Shown here piece by piece: positions 8,628-17,176 of a stretch of DNA of 64,000 bases (the first letter of the stretch is position 1; every line of letters starts with the position of its first letter). A program made the translations under genes and the position numbers. The stretch spans positions 2,129,227-2,193,226 of the forward strand of contig NZ_CP101161.1 in the NCBI RefSeq assembly GCF_024298865.1. Direction: 5' to 3'. The notes beneath the pieces were generated by a model. It was given only the letters and a program-made list of their open reading frames with translations. It was not told the origin of the DNA and made no database searches. The DNA is from Halorarius halobius. Its GTDB lineage: Archaea > Halobacteriota > Halobacteria > Halobacteriales > Haloarculaceae.

Positions 8628-9581
8628 ATGGTCGACGATTCCCAGCTTGCTCGTAGCAAGTCCATCCACAAACAGACCGGGAAGACGTTCTACTACGGGA
8701 CGCGGGTGCTTCCGACTCGGGTGCGCGAGGCGACCTACGTGCTGTACGCGTTCTTCCGGGTCGCCGACGAGGTCGTCGACGACGCCGCGGGGGTCGAGCC
8801 AGCGGTCCAGCGGGAGGAACTCGACAGCATACGGGAGGCGGTGCTCGGGCGAACCGACACCGACGACCCGGTGCTGGCGGCGTTCTCCGAACTGCGCGAA
8901 CGGTACGGTATTCCCGACGAGGAGGTGGAGACGTTCCTCGACGCGATGGCGACCGACATCGAGAAGAGCCGCTATCACAGCTACGAGGAACTGGAGGCGT
9001 ACATGCGGGGGTCGGCGGCCGCGGTGGGCGTGATGATGACGTACGTGATGGAGCCGGACGACATCGAGGCGGCGTTGCCGCGGGCCCGCCGGCTCGGCGA
9101 GGCGTTCCAGATGACGAACTTCATCCGCGACGTGGGGGAGGACATCGCGGAGCGGGACCGCATCTACCTCCCGCTGGACACCGTCGAGTCGTTCGGTGCC
9201 ACCGCCGCCGACATCGAGAACCGGGAGCCGACCGAGGGGGTTCGCCGCGCCATCGAGTCGGAACTGCGCCGCACCGAGCGGCTCTACCGCGAGGGGGTGG
9301 CCGGCATCGAGTACCTACCCGAGGACTGCCAGTTCGCGGTGCTTGTCGCGGCGGTGCTGTACGCCGACCACCACCGGCTGTTCCGCGAACGCGACTACGA
9401 CACCGTGACGGCGACCCCGGAGCTGTCGCGCCGGCGCAAACTGTCGCTCGTCGTTCGGACCCGGTGGCACTGGGCCTGGAACAAGGACCCCGAGGCCGTC
9501 TTCGCGAAGGTGTCGGCCATCCCGTACGGCGACGCCTCGCTGTCCGGTGCGGAGCCGGGGGCACCGTCACCCGCACGGTGA
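8628..9581 (+). CDS. crtB: Phytoene synthase
   Basis: 317 residues, a full-length squalene/phytoene synthase fold. It condenses two geranylgeranyl diphosphates to phytoene, the first committed step to lycopene and bacterioruberin. Both Asp-rich substrate/Mg motifs are present: D47-E-V-V-D51 in FFRVADEVVDD, and D168-V-G-E-D172 in NFIRDVGEDIAERDRIYLP. The YYGTRVLP segment near the start is also typical. No signal or membrane segment is seen; the enzyme would act at the membrane face. It lies upstream of and convergent with cruF-lyeJ-crtD, separated by one small gene. Confidence 0.93.
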   Translation: MVDDSQLARSKSIHKQTGKTFYYGTRVLPTRVREATYVLYAFFRVADEVVDDAAGVEPAVQREELDSIREAVLGRTDTDDPVLAAFSELRERYGIPDEEVETFLDAMATDIEKSRYHSYEELEAYMRGSAAAVGVMMTYVMEPDDIEAALPRARRLGEAFQMTNFIRDVGEDIAERDRIYLPLDTVESFGATAADIENREPTEGVRRAIESELRRTERLYREGVAGIEYLPEDCQFAVLVAAVLYADHHRLFRERDYDTVTATPELSRRRKLSLVVRTRWHWAWNKDPEAVFAKVSAIPYGDASLSGAEPGAPSPAR

Positions 9582-9668
9582 CTCGCCTCGGGGTAGCGGA
9601 CGCGTACTGACCGTCGCTCTCACGGTAGCGAGCGGATACTTTCCCCCTCGTTCGGCGTCGGGTCGCGT

Positions 9669-9866
9669 ATGGACCCCATCGACGAACTGCTCCTGCCGGC
9701 GACGGCGCTGGTGTTCGTGGGCGCCGCGCTCGTCCACGTCGCGGCGGGCGCACGCGTCGACGCGCCGCTGGCGTTCGGACTCGACGCGTTCACCTGGCTG
9801 GGTGTCGCGTATCTCGGTCTCGGAAGCGCCGTCTCGGCGGTGTACGCCCGCGGCCGACGTGGCTGA
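9669..9866 (+). CDS. Small two-helix membrane protein next to crtB
   Basis: 65 residues: MDPIDELLLPATALVFVGAA begins a first helix, and LGVAYLGLGSAVSAVYA forms a second, ending with a positive RGRRG tail. It lies 87 bp after crtB on the same strand and converges with cruF. I do not recognise a family. Its place between carotenoid genes suggests, but does not prove, a link to carotenoid synthesis or insertion into the membrane. ATTTT-type promoter sequence is not obvious; cotranscription with crtB is possible. Confidence 0.5.
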   Translation: MDPIDELLLPATALVFVGAALVHVAAGARVDAPLAFGLDAFTWLGVAYLGLGSAVSAVYARGRRG

Positions 9867-9920
9867 TGGGCCACGCGGGGTCGTCTTCCTCGAGCGCCGG
9901 CCGTCCCGTCCGGCACCGCG

Positions 9921-10808
9921 TCACCGGGCCGCCCGCTCCAGCCACGGCGGCGGCGGCACGTCGAACCGGTCGGTCTGCCACAGCCCCAGTCCGAGCAGGG
10001 CCGCCAGCGCAACCGGCACCCACTGGCCGAAGTAGGCGTTGACGGCGCCCCACAGCACCACGAACGACACCATGTCGTCGAGCATGAACTCGCAGGCGTC
10101 GAGCCGTCCTCGGAGCCCCGCCCACGAGAACGCCCAGTCGAGACAGGCGACGGCCACCGTCGCGGACAGCACCCACCCCGCGAAGTTCGAGTAGGGCACG
10201 CCGTAGAACGCTCCGGCGGCGTCGTACGGCCAGACATCGAGGGCCGCGGTGCCGAGTTCGTAGTTCCAGAACCCGAGCGCGACGGCCCCGGGGTCGAGCA
10301 CCAGGTCCATCAACAGGACGGTACCGACGACGGCAGGGAGGCGGACCGCCGCCGTCTCCGCGCGGTCGCCGAGCAACAGCAGACACAGCAGGTAGGCGTT
10401 CACCACCAGCGGGATGAAGAACACGGGGAGACCGAGCGGTACCTGCCCGAGTAGCATCGGTCCGAGGTCGACCCCGTACTCGAAGGGGCCATAGGGGAGG
10501 CCGGTCGTCGTCCCGACGTACTCGATGGCGTAGGCGTACCCCGTCAGGAGTCCGAGCCCCGCGGCCGCCTTCCGGCCGACCAGCGGCACGAGGCCGGCTA
10601 TCAGCGGCAGGCGCATCACGAGCGTCCCGAACAGCACGAGATACGGGTTGAAGTTCAGCGGCGCCGGCAGCAGCGACTCGGCGCTCGCCGTGAGAAGCAC
10701 CGCGCCGAACGCCGGGAACACGACCGCGATGGTGAAGCGGTTCTCCGCGACCAGCCGGTCGAGGCGCGCCTCCACTCGGCTCCGTGCCGGAAGTGCGACC
10801 TCAGCCAT
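9921..10808 (-). CDS. cruF: Bisanhydrobacterioruberin hydratase (CruF-type)
   Basis: 295 residues with about eight hydrophobic helices, a CruF-family carotenoid hydratase. In haloarchaea this enzyme adds water to the ends of C50 bisanhydrobacterioruberin, the last step to bacterioruberin. Family-like segments include ASAESLLPAPLNFNPYL, GYAYAIEYVGTTTGLPYGPF, DLVLDPGAVALGFWNY and FYGVPYSNFAGWVLSA, with the acidic and aromatic residues conserved in CruF. Its ATG lies inside the end of lyeJ (8-bp overlap), so the operon crtD-lyeJ-cruF is translationally coupled. Confidence 0.9.
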   Translation of the reverse strand: MAEVALPARSRVEARLDRLVAENRFTIAVVFPAFGAVLLTASAESLLPAPLNFNPYLVLFGTLVMRLPLIAGLVPLVGRKAAAGLGLLTGYAYAIEYVGTTTGLPYGPFEYGVDLGPMLLGQVPLGLPVFFIPLVVNAYLLCLLLLGDRAETAAVRLPAVVGTVLLMDLVLDPGAVALGFWNYELGTAALDVWPYDAAGAFYGVPYSNFAGWVLSATVAVACLDWAFSWAGLRGRLDACEFMLDDMVSFVVLWGAVNAYFGQWVPVALAALLGLGLWQTDRFDVPPPPWLERAAR

Positions 10809-11679
10809 ACAGCATCACCCACAGCGCCCCCAGCGTCAGGGCCATCCCGGCGAGCGTGTTGAGGGCGGGGAACCACCAGTACGCCCGGTCGACGGTCACA
10901 TCGGAGAGCGCGACCCCGGCGACGAAGACGGGGTAGACGGCGAGCACCGCGCCGAGGAAGGGGTGGACCAGCGCGAACGCCGCCGCGGCGAGGAGCCATA
11001 CGAGCCCGCAGTAGAGGTACGTCCGGCGCTCGCCCAGCAGGGTCGCCGTCGTCCGGATGCCCGCCTCGCGGTCCGGGTGGATGTCGGGGATGGCGGAGAA
11101 CGTGTGCATCGCCATCGCCCACAGCCACGCGCCGGCGACGGCGAGCGTCGGCGGGAGTCGCCCCGCGACCGCGGTGTAGGCGACGACGCCCGGGAGGACG
11201 TACAGCCCGTTCGAAGCCGAATCCAGCAGGGGCGTCGTCTTGAACCGGAGCGGGGGCGCGGAGTACTCGGCACCGAGCAGGAGGAACCCGACCATCGCGA
11301 CGGCCCCGGTCGGCGGGAGGACGGGCAGGAACGCCAGCCCCAGCAACGCCGAGAGGACGACCGCGGCCGGCACCGTGCGGTCGCCGCGGTAGCGCACCTC
11401 CCGGTCGTCTTTCTTCGGGTTGTCTGCGTCCACGTCGCGGTCGAAGTAGTCGTTGACGCCGTAGAGAAACACGTTCGCCGGGACGAGGAAGTAGGCGAAC
11501 AGCGCGACTGCGAGCGGCGAAAACAGGTCGGCGGGCGCGCGGGCGGCGTACGCCACCCCGACGACGACCGGCCCGGCGAGATACAGCCAGAAGCGCGGAC
11601 GCGACATCCGGAGCAGGTAGCCCGAGCGGGTGTCGCGGGCGGGAAGCAGGCGGTCCAGCGCCGGGGCGTCGTCGGTCAT
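10801..11679 (-). CDS. lyeJ: Lycopene elongase / bacterioruberin prenyltransferase (UbiA family)
   Basis: 292 residues with eight or nine membrane helices. The two Asp-rich motifs of UbiA prenyltransferases are present: NDYFDRDVDADNPKKDD (about residues 75-91) and DIHPDREAG in the second half, which bind the Mg-diphosphate. In haloarchaea this enzyme adds C5 units to lycopene to make C50 precursors. The ATG at 11679 overlaps the TGA of crtD (ATGA), and the gene runs into cruF. The identification rests on the motifs and on the operon order crtD-lyeJ-cruF, which is the known haloarchaeal arrangement. Confidence 0.92.
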   Translation of the reverse strand: MTDDAPALDRLLPARDTRSGYLLRMSRPRFWLYLAGPVVVGVAYAARAPADLFSPLAVALFAYFLVPANVFLYGVNDYFDRDVDADNPKKDDREVRYRGDRTVPAAVVLSALLGLAFLPVLPPTGAVAMVGFLLLGAEYSAPPLRFKTTPLLDSASNGLYVLPGVVAYTAVAGRLPPTLAVAGAWLWAMAMHTFSAIPDIHPDREAGIRTTATLLGERRTYLYCGLVWLLAAAAFALVHPFLGAVLAVYPVFVAGVALSDVTVDRAYWWFPALNTLAGMALTLGALWVMLYG

Positions 11680-13160
11680 TCGTGGTCGTCGACGACCGCG
11701 TCCGCGGTGTGCTGGCCGGCGATGAGACACATCGGGACGCCGATGCCGGGCGTGGTGTACGACCCCGTGAAGTAGAGGCCGTCGACCTGCTTCGAGCGGC
11801 GGTCCGGCCGCAGGATGGCGGTCTGTCGGAGCGTGTGGGCCATCCCGAGTGCGGTCCCCTTCATGGAGTTGTAGCGGTCGGCGAACTCGGAGACGGAGAA
11901 CTGCTCCTCGAAGACGATGCGGTCGCGCAACTCGACGCCGGTGTTGTCAGCGAGGTCGTCGAGGACGCGCTCGCGGTAGCGCTCGCGGGTCGCGTCGTCG
12001 TCGTCCAGGCCGGGGGCGATAGGCACGAGCACGAACAGGTTCGAGTGGCCGTCGGGCGCGACGCTGTCGTCGGTTGCCGACGGGACACAGACGTAGTAGG
12101 CGGGGTCGTCGGGCCACGCCGGGTCGTCGAATATCTGCTCGAAGTGGGGGTCCCAGTCTTCGGGGAGCACGAGCGTGTGGTGTTCCAGCGGGTCGACGTC
12201 GCCCTCGACGCCGAGATACATGAGGAACGCCGACGGCGCGTAGGTGCGCGACTCCCAGTAGTCGGCATCGTAGCCCCGTTCGTGCTCGGGGAGGAGGTCC
12301 TGCTCGGTGTGGGCGTAGTCCGCATCCGAGACGACGAGGTCGAACCGGTCGCGGCGCCCACCCGGGAGTTCTAGTTCGAACCCCTCGCGTCGGCTGATTA
12401 TCTCGCTCACCGCGGCGTCCGTCTCGTAGTCGACGCCGAGTTCCTCGCCCAGCGCGACGACGCCGTCGACGACGGCGCCGATGCCGCCCTCGGGGTAGTA
12501 GACGCCGAGGTTGAAGTCGACGTGGCTCATCATGTTGTACAGCGCGGGCGTGTTCTTCGGCGACCCGCCGAGGAACACGAGCGTGTACTGCATTATCTGC
12601 TGGAGCTTCGGGTTCTCGAAGTAGTCCGCGACGTAGTCGTCCATCGTCCCCAGCAGTTGGAGGCCGATGGGTGCCGCCCGCATCACGTCGAGGTCGACCC
12701 AGTCGCGCAGGCGGGGGCGGTCCTCGTAGACGAACTGGTTCATCGCCACCTCGTAGTGGGTCTCGGAGGTGTCGAGATACTCCCGCAGGCGCTGGCCCGC
12801 CCCCTCCTCGTACGACTCGAACGTCTCGACGTTCGCCTCGACGTCCGGCTTCATGTCGACGCGGTCGCCGTCCTTGAAGAAGATGCGGTAGTGGGGGTCG
12901 AGCCGCTGGAGTTCGTAGTAGTCGGACGGCTCCCGGTCGAAGTGGCCGAAGAACCGCTCGAACACGTCGGGCATCAGATACCACGACGGGCCCATGTCGA
13001 ACTCGAACCCGTCGGCTTCGAGGCGGGAGGCCCGGCCCCCCAACTGCTCGTTCTTCTCGAGGACGGTCACGTCGGCACCGGCGTCGGCCAGATAGCAGGC
13101 CGTCGACAGGCCGCCGAACCCGCCGCCCACCACGGCTATCGACGTTCCGGACAGCGACAT
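11676..13160 (-). CDS. crtD: Carotenoid 3,4-desaturase (FAD-dependent, CrtD-type)
   Basis: 494 residues. The N-terminus has the FAD dinucleotide-binding fold, IAVVGGGFGGLSTACYLADA with a following acidic VLEKNEQLGGRAS. The C-terminus has the phytoene-desaturase signature GLYFTGSYTTPGIGVPM and LIAGQHTADAV. In the bacterioruberin pathway this enzyme introduces the 3,4 double bonds during conversion of the prenylated intermediates. It is the first gene of the minus-strand operon crtD-lyeJ-cruF. The start at 13160 gives the standard MSLSGTSIAVVGGG; upstream in-frame codons reach into the divergent lipoprotein gene and are not credible. Confidence 0.93.
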   Translation of the reverse strand: MSLSGTSIAVVGGGFGGLSTACYLADAGADVTVLEKNEQLGGRASRLEADGFEFDMGPSWYLMPDVFERFFGHFDREPSDYYELQRLDPHYRIFFKDGDRVDMKPDVEANVETFESYEEGAGQRLREYLDTSETHYEVAMNQFVYEDRPRLRDWVDLDVMRAAPIGLQLLGTMDDYVADYFENPKLQQIMQYTLVFLGGSPKNTPALYNMMSHVDFNLGVYYPEGGIGAVVDGVVALGEELGVDYETDAAVSEIISRREGFELELPGGRRDRFDLVVSDADYAHTEQDLLPEHERGYDADYWESRTYAPSAFLMYLGVEGDVDPLEHHTLVLPEDWDPHFEQIFDDPAWPDDPAYYVCVPSATDDSVAPDGHSNLFVLVPIAPGLDDDDATRERYRERVLDDLADNTGVELRDRIVFEEQFSVSEFADRYNSMKGTALGMAHTLRQTAILRPDRRSKQVDGLYFTGSYTTPGIGVPMCLIAGQHTADAVVDDHE

Positions 13161-13272
13161 ACCCGGACGCAGGGGCGCCACCTCGAAAAGTCCACGGAAA
13201 GCGGGGTTCCCAGTCACTGGGAATCCGCCCCGCCCCTTTTTCCCTGCCGCGAACACGTTCGGAGCGTCGCCA

Positions 13273-14046
13273 ATGAACCGACGCACTGCCCTCCAGGCCA
13301 CCGGGGTCGCCCTCGTCGGCGGCCTCGCCGGCTGTACCGCCCTCGGAACCCGCTCCGACACTACCCCGCCGACCGACTCGCCGACCGACTCGCCGACCGA
13401 CTCGCCACCGGACCCCGACGCGACCGTCTCCGTGGGGCCGGGCGGCGACCTCGTGTTCACGCCAGGTACCGACGAGCCCCTACGCGTGGAGACGGGCGCG
13501 ACCGTCGCGTTCCAGTGGGGCTCCGACGCCCACAACATCGTGGTCGACTCCAAGCCCGACGGCGCCGACTGGGGCGGGACGCCCGGCGGCGCCGGCGACC
13601 TGTACGACGCGGGCTACCGCTACGTCCACACGTTCGACGTCCCGGGCCGCTACGAGTACGTCTGTGCGCCCCACGAGACGGCCGGGATGGTCGGCACCCT
13701 CGTCGTCGGGCAGACGCCGACGCCCGACCCCTCGCCGACGCCGGTCGAGGACCCCACCGTCACCGTCGGTCCCGGCGGCGATCTGGTGTTCTCGCCCGCA
13801 CACGTCACCGTCGAGACGGGCACGACCGTCACCTGGCGCTGGGAGTCGGATTCCCACAACGTCGCCGTCGACTCACAGCCCGACGGTGCCGACTGGCAGG
13901 GGACCGACGGCGACCGCACGACCACGTACGACGACGACCACGTGTACGAGCACACGTTCGACGTGGCCGGCCGCTACGAGTACGTCTGTGTGCCCCACGA
14001 GTCGGTCGGGATGACTGGCACCGTCACCGTCGTCGACGCGGAGTGA
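13273..14046 (+). CDS. Double-cupredoxin (halocyanin-like) lipoprotein
   Basis: 257 residues. Twin Arg (NRRTALQATG) and a lipobox LAGC with Cys21 predict Tat export and lipid anchoring. A Thr/Asp/Ser/Pro linker follows. Two plastocyanin-like domains are arranged in tandem, each with all four type-1 copper ligands: H87, C131, H134, M139 (YVCAPHETAGM) and H195, C239, H242, M247 (YVCVPHESVGM). It would carry electrons at the outer membrane face. Haloarchaeal halocyanins usually have one such domain, so the tandem form is notable. The gene is divergent from crtD with 112 bp between the starts. Confidence 0.9.
   Translation: MNRRTALQATGVALVGGLAGCTALGTRSDTTPPTDSPTDSPTDSPPDPDATVSVGPGGDLVFTPGTDEPLRVETGATVAFQWGSDAHNIVVDSKPDGADWGGTPGGAGDLYDAGYRYVHTFDVPGRYEYVCAPHETAGMVGTLVVGQTPTPDPSPTPVEDPTVTVGPGGDLVFSPAHVTVETGTTVTWRWESDSHNVAVDSQPDGADWQGTDGDRTTTYDDDHVYEHTFDVAGRYEYVCVPHESVGMTGTVTVVDAE
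13368..13403 (+). repeat. In-frame 12-bp tandem repeat in the lipoprotein linker
   Basis: The 12-bp unit CCGACCGACTCG occurs three times in succession and a diverged partial copy follows. It encodes the PTDS linker just after the lipobox. Such units can expand or shrink by slippage and change linker length. Confidence 0.75.
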
Positions 14047-14115
14047 CGACCGGTCGGTGACGGCGGCGTCGGCCGCGACGGAAACGTCCTTGGGTCGCGG
14101 CGGCGTCGATGGGGT

Positions 14116-14799
14116 ATGAACGTCGTCATCACGGGTGCGAGCCGCGGCATCGGCGCCGCCGTCGCCCGCCGGTTCGCCCGCGAGGACGCACATCTGACGC
14201 TGTGTGCCCGCGACGAGGAGCCGCTGCACGAACTCGCCGCGGAACTCATCGACGCCGGCGCGTCGGTCACGACCCAGCGCGCGGACGTGCGCGACGAGTT
14301 CGACCTCGAGCGGCTGATGGAGACCGCGGCGCGGGAGGGCGGCCCAATCGACGCGCTGTTCGCCAACGCGGGCGTCTACCACGGCGACCCGGGCGAGACG
14401 CCGCTCGCGGAGGAGTCGTACACCGCGTTCGACGACCACCTGCGGACGAACGCCCGCGGCGCGTTCACCGCCATCCGCGAGGCCGTGCCCCACCTCGCAG
14501 AGGACGCCCGCGTGGTCGTCCCCTCGGGCGGCATCGCCCGCGATGCGCTCCCGGGGTTCGGCTCCTACGCCGTCTCGAAGGCCGCTGCCGAGGCCGTCGC
14601 CCGTCAGTTCGCCGCAGAACTGGACCGGACGGTCGGCGTCGTCGACCCCGGCCAGGTGGCGACCGACCTGACGGGCGGGGGCGGTCGGGACCCCGACGAG
14701 GTGGCCGAGATGTTCCACTGGGCCGTCACCGACGCGCCCGCCGACGAACTCGACGGCGACGTGGTGACGCTGGGCGACTGGAAGCGGGCGACTCGGTGA
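14116..14799 (+). CDS. Short-chain dehydrogenase/reductase
   Basis: 227 residues, classical SDR. The nucleotide-binding TGASRGIG is at residues 6-13, the structural NAG is in ALFANAG, the catalytic Ser lies in VVPSGG, and the Y-x3-K pair is Y151 and K155 in SYAVSKAAA. The C-terminal VDPGQVATDL is the standard post-catalytic loop. The basic residue after TGAS and CARDEEP favour NADPH over NADH. The substrate cannot be read from sequence. It follows the double-cupredoxin gene in the same direction with a 69-bp gap. Confidence 0.88.
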   Translation: MNVVITGASRGIGAAVARRFAREDAHLTLCARDEEPLHELAAELIDAGASVTTQRADVRDEFDLERLMETAAREGGPIDALFANAGVYHGDPGETPLAEESYTAFDDHLRTNARGAFTAIREAVPHLAEDARVVVPSGGIARDALPGFGSYAVSKAAAEAVARQFAAELDRTVGVVDPGQVATDLTGGGGRDPDEVAEMFHWAVTDAPADELDGDVVTLGDWKRATR

Positions 14800-14833
14800 G
14801 TTGTTAACCGACTCGCGGGAGTTGTGAATCGGA

Positions 14834-14865
14834 GCACTTATTGTTAACTTCGAAAATTGAGTTAG
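14834..14865 (+). promoter_or_regulatory. ZIP promoter and possible operator
   Basis: The 50 bp before the ZIP start is AT-rich. CACTTATTG near 14836-14844 is a plausible TATA element about 30 bp before the ATG. An imperfect inverted repeat, TTAACT (14844-14849) and AGTTAG (14860-14865), separated by 10 bp, would place a repressor dimer over the transcription start. A metal-responsive regulator (MntR/SirR-like) is an inference from the gene controlled. Confidence 0.35.
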
Positions 14866-14867
14866 TA

Positions 14868-15722
14868 ATGTCGACGCGAACCCTCGGTGTGTCGGGACTC
14901 GGTCGGCTCTCCCTCGTTGGCGTGGCGGCGACGGTGCTGTTCGTCGCGCTGTCCGCGCTCGCAGTGGAGGCCGGACAGACGAAGGTGCTGGTGGTATCGT
15001 GGGTGGCGTTCGCCGCGATGGCGCTGTTCGCGGTGCCGGGCGCGCGGGCGGCGGGCACCCAGGATGCCCGCCGTCTCGTGTGGGGCTACGGGCTGGCCGC
15101 GGGCGCGATGGTCACCTCGGCGGCGGTGTTCCTGTTGCCGCAGGCGTTCGGCCTCGACGGGAAGGTCGGCGGGTTCGGCGTCGCCGCCGGCCTGCTCGTT
15201 GGGTACGGCGCTCACACGGTCGGGCACCGACTCAGCCACGTCGACGCGCCGTTCGACGACACCGCGCTCCAGATATCGGCACACGCGCTGTCGGCGGGGA
15301 TCATCATCGGCGTCATCTACGCCGCGCTTCCCGAGTTGGGTCTGCTTCTGGGCTTGGCCATCGTCTCCCACAAGGGCCCGGCCGGCTACGCGGCCGCGCG
15401 TCGCCTCCGCAAGGGCGGCAAGCCGGTGTCGGTGCTGTTGCTCCCGGCGGCGGGCGTCGGGCTGACGGCCATCCCCGCGGCCATCGTCGACCCGGCGTTC
15501 ACCGGTGCGACGAAGGCCGCCGTGTTCGGCTTCGCCGCCGGCGTGTTCCTCCACGTCGCCATGGACTTCCTGCCGGAGTGTGAGACGGGAAGCGAGGTGG
15601 GCGAGGTGGCAGAGCTGTCGGGCGACGCGCACGCCCTGCTCGACCGCCTCCGCGTTCACGCGGTCGTCTCGACGGCGCTGGGGGCGCTCGCGGTGTTCGG
15701 CGCGTGGCTCGTCGTCGCCTGA
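14868..15722 (+). CDS. ZIP family metal transporter
   Basis: 284 residues, about eight hydrophobic helices. The metal-binding helices carry LQISAHALSAGIIIGVIYAA and IVSHKGPAGYAAARRL, the His-x3-Gly and His-Lys-Gly patterns of ZIP helices IV and V, and a later HVAMDFLPECE. A His-rich loop, HTVGHRLSHVDAP, precedes them. It would import Zn(II), Mn(II) or Fe(II). The start was set at the ATG closest to the AT-rich promoter; an upstream ATG at 14841 would add nine residues. It converges with the carotenoid oxygenase gene with only 2 bp between the stops. Confidence 0.87.
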   Translation: MSTRTLGVSGLGRLSLVGVAATVLFVALSALAVEAGQTKVLVVSWVAFAAMALFAVPGARAAGTQDARRLVWGYGLAAGAMVTSAAVFLLPQAFGLDGKVGGFGVAAGLLVGYGAHTVGHRLSHVDAPFDDTALQISAHALSAGIIIGVIYAALPELGLLLGLAIVSHKGPAGYAAARRLRKGGKPVSVLLLPAAGVGLTAIPAAIVDPAFTGATKAAVFGFAAGVFLHVAMDFLPECETGSEVGEVAELSGDAHALLDRLRVHAVVSTALGALAVFGAWLVVA

Positions 15723-15724
15723 GT

Positions 15725-17176
15725 TCAGGACCGGTCGAAGAACCGGCCGTGGAACCCGAACGGGAGGTGGTGGGGAAGCGGCGCGCGCGCCAGTTCCTCC
15801 AGCGTCCTCGCGTCGAGCACGAGCAGGACGGTCCGTGACTGGGTGGTGTCGAGCGCGGGCGCGAGCACGACGCCGTCGTCCTCGCGGGTCGCGCCCGGCC
15901 GCTGGACCATCCGCGGTTCCTCGACGTAGAGTCCGCGCTCCCACCACTCGCGGGCCCGCCCGCGCCGGACGTCGACCTTGACGAGACCGTTCGCGCCGGT
16001 GCGGTCGGTCGCCTGCGCGTAGGCGTACCTGTACGGGCGGCCGCGAACCGGCCGGGGCACCGTCGGCAGTTCCAGCCCGCCGTCGTAGCGCCGGCTCCGG
16101 GTCACGTCGCCGCCGTCGAGGGGAACCCGGAGCCGGACCAGCCGACCCTGTGGGGCGTCGTCGTAGCCGCCCCGCTCCAGCGCGTCGAGCGACAGGTCCG
16201 CGACGATGGCGGCGTCCTCGAACGCGACTAGGTCGAGCACGACCGCCCGGCCGTCGAGATGCGCGTTCACGCTGTGGAACGTGAAGAACGGGTCGACCGT
16301 GGGGGAGGCGATGAGGGCCCCGGAGTCGCGGTCGACGACGAACAGCCGCGTCCCGGCGTCCGGGTTCCACGACAGCATCTCGAAGAACCCCTCCGTGAAC
16401 GGCGACAGCGCCCGCAGGAGGTCGATCTCCAGCGGCGGCGCGACCACGACGACGTGCTCGCGGGTCGTGACGCAGTCGTGGACGTAGCGGGGCGTGTCGA
16501 CCGCGACGCTGGCGATTGGTTCGCGGCGGTGCTGGCCGTCGGGGATGCGGAAGAGCTCGTAGCTGTGCGTCCGTCCGAACGAGGTGCCGAACCCGACTAG
16601 CTCGTCGCGGTGGTCGTCGCGGGTCAGGTGGGCCGTCGTCGTGTCGAGGTCGTCCTCGAACGCGAGTTCGCCCGTCGCCGTCAGGTCGTCGTCGAGCGTC
16701 ACCCACCGGGGCACCTCCGTCAGCGCGGTGAGCGTCCCGTCGATGCGGGCGACGTGGACGTTCGCGTTGTCGGTCGGCTCGGGCGGGCCGAGTCGGCGGA
16801 GCCACCCCAGCGTCTTCGACAGCCCCGTCTCGTCGGTGGCGAACTGGCCGCTGGCGTCCCCGTCGAGCGCGTCCCGGTAGGCCTCGGTCCGGGGGAACGC
16901 GGTCGTCAGCCGGACGCGCCCGTCGGCGAAGTCGAACGCCCGGAGCATGGCGAGTCCGTCGAACCAGTGGGTGAACCGCTCGCCGCCGGCCTCGAATCGG
17001 CCCGGGCCGTTGCGGACGAGACGGCCGTCGAGCCACGACGGTATCTCCCCCTCGACCGGGAGCGGTTCGTCGACGAACTCCGCCGTCTGGGACCGGAACC
17101 CCAGCGTGGCGTCGTCGCTGGACACGGCGGGCTTCGGGTCGCCGTGTGCATGAGTGTTCGCCCACCGCGCCGTCAC
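15725..17176 (-). CDS. Carotenoid cleavage oxygenase (RPE65/CCD family)
   Basis: 483 residues with a GTG start at 17176 that overlaps the TGA of the upstream acetyltransferase. The seven-bladed propeller family is recognised by its four iron-binding histidines: TTTAHLTRDD, RYVHDCVTT, FTFHSVNAHLDG and, at the very end, PFGFHGRFF. The N-terminal LVRNGPGRFEAGGERFTHWF is also typical. It would use O2 and Fe(II) to cleave a carotenoid to an apocarotenoid or retinal. The family is different from the Brp/Blh beta-carotene dioxygenases usual in haloarchaea, so the substrate is open. Confidence 0.9.
   Translation of the reverse strand: MTARWANTHAHGDPKPAVSSDDATLGFRSQTAEFVDEPLPVEGEIPSWLDGRLVRNGPGRFEAGGERFTHWFDGLAMLRAFDFADGRVRLTTAFPRTEAYRDALDGDASGQFATDETGLSKTLGWLRRLGPPEPTDNANVHVARIDGTLTALTEVPRWVTLDDDLTATGELAFEDDLDTTTAHLTRDDHRDELVGFGTSFGRTHSYELFRIPDGQHRREPIASVAVDTPRYVHDCVTTREHVVVVAPPLEIDLLRALSPFTEGFFEMLSWNPDAGTRLFVVDRDSGALIASPTVDPFFTFHSVNAHLDGRAVVLDLVAFEDAAIVADLSLDALERGGYDDAPQGRLVRLRVPLDGGDVTRSRRYDGGLELPTVPRPVRGRPYRYAYAQATDRTGANGLVKVDVRRGRAREWWERGLYVEEPRMVQRPGATREDDGVVLAPALDTTQSRTVLLVLDARTLEELARAPLPHHLPFGFHGRFFDRS

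Noticed and set aside
13161..13553. Upstream in-frame extension of crtD
   Set aside because: It would run through the divergent lipoprotein gene and adds low-complexity sequence before a standard FAD-binding N-terminus.
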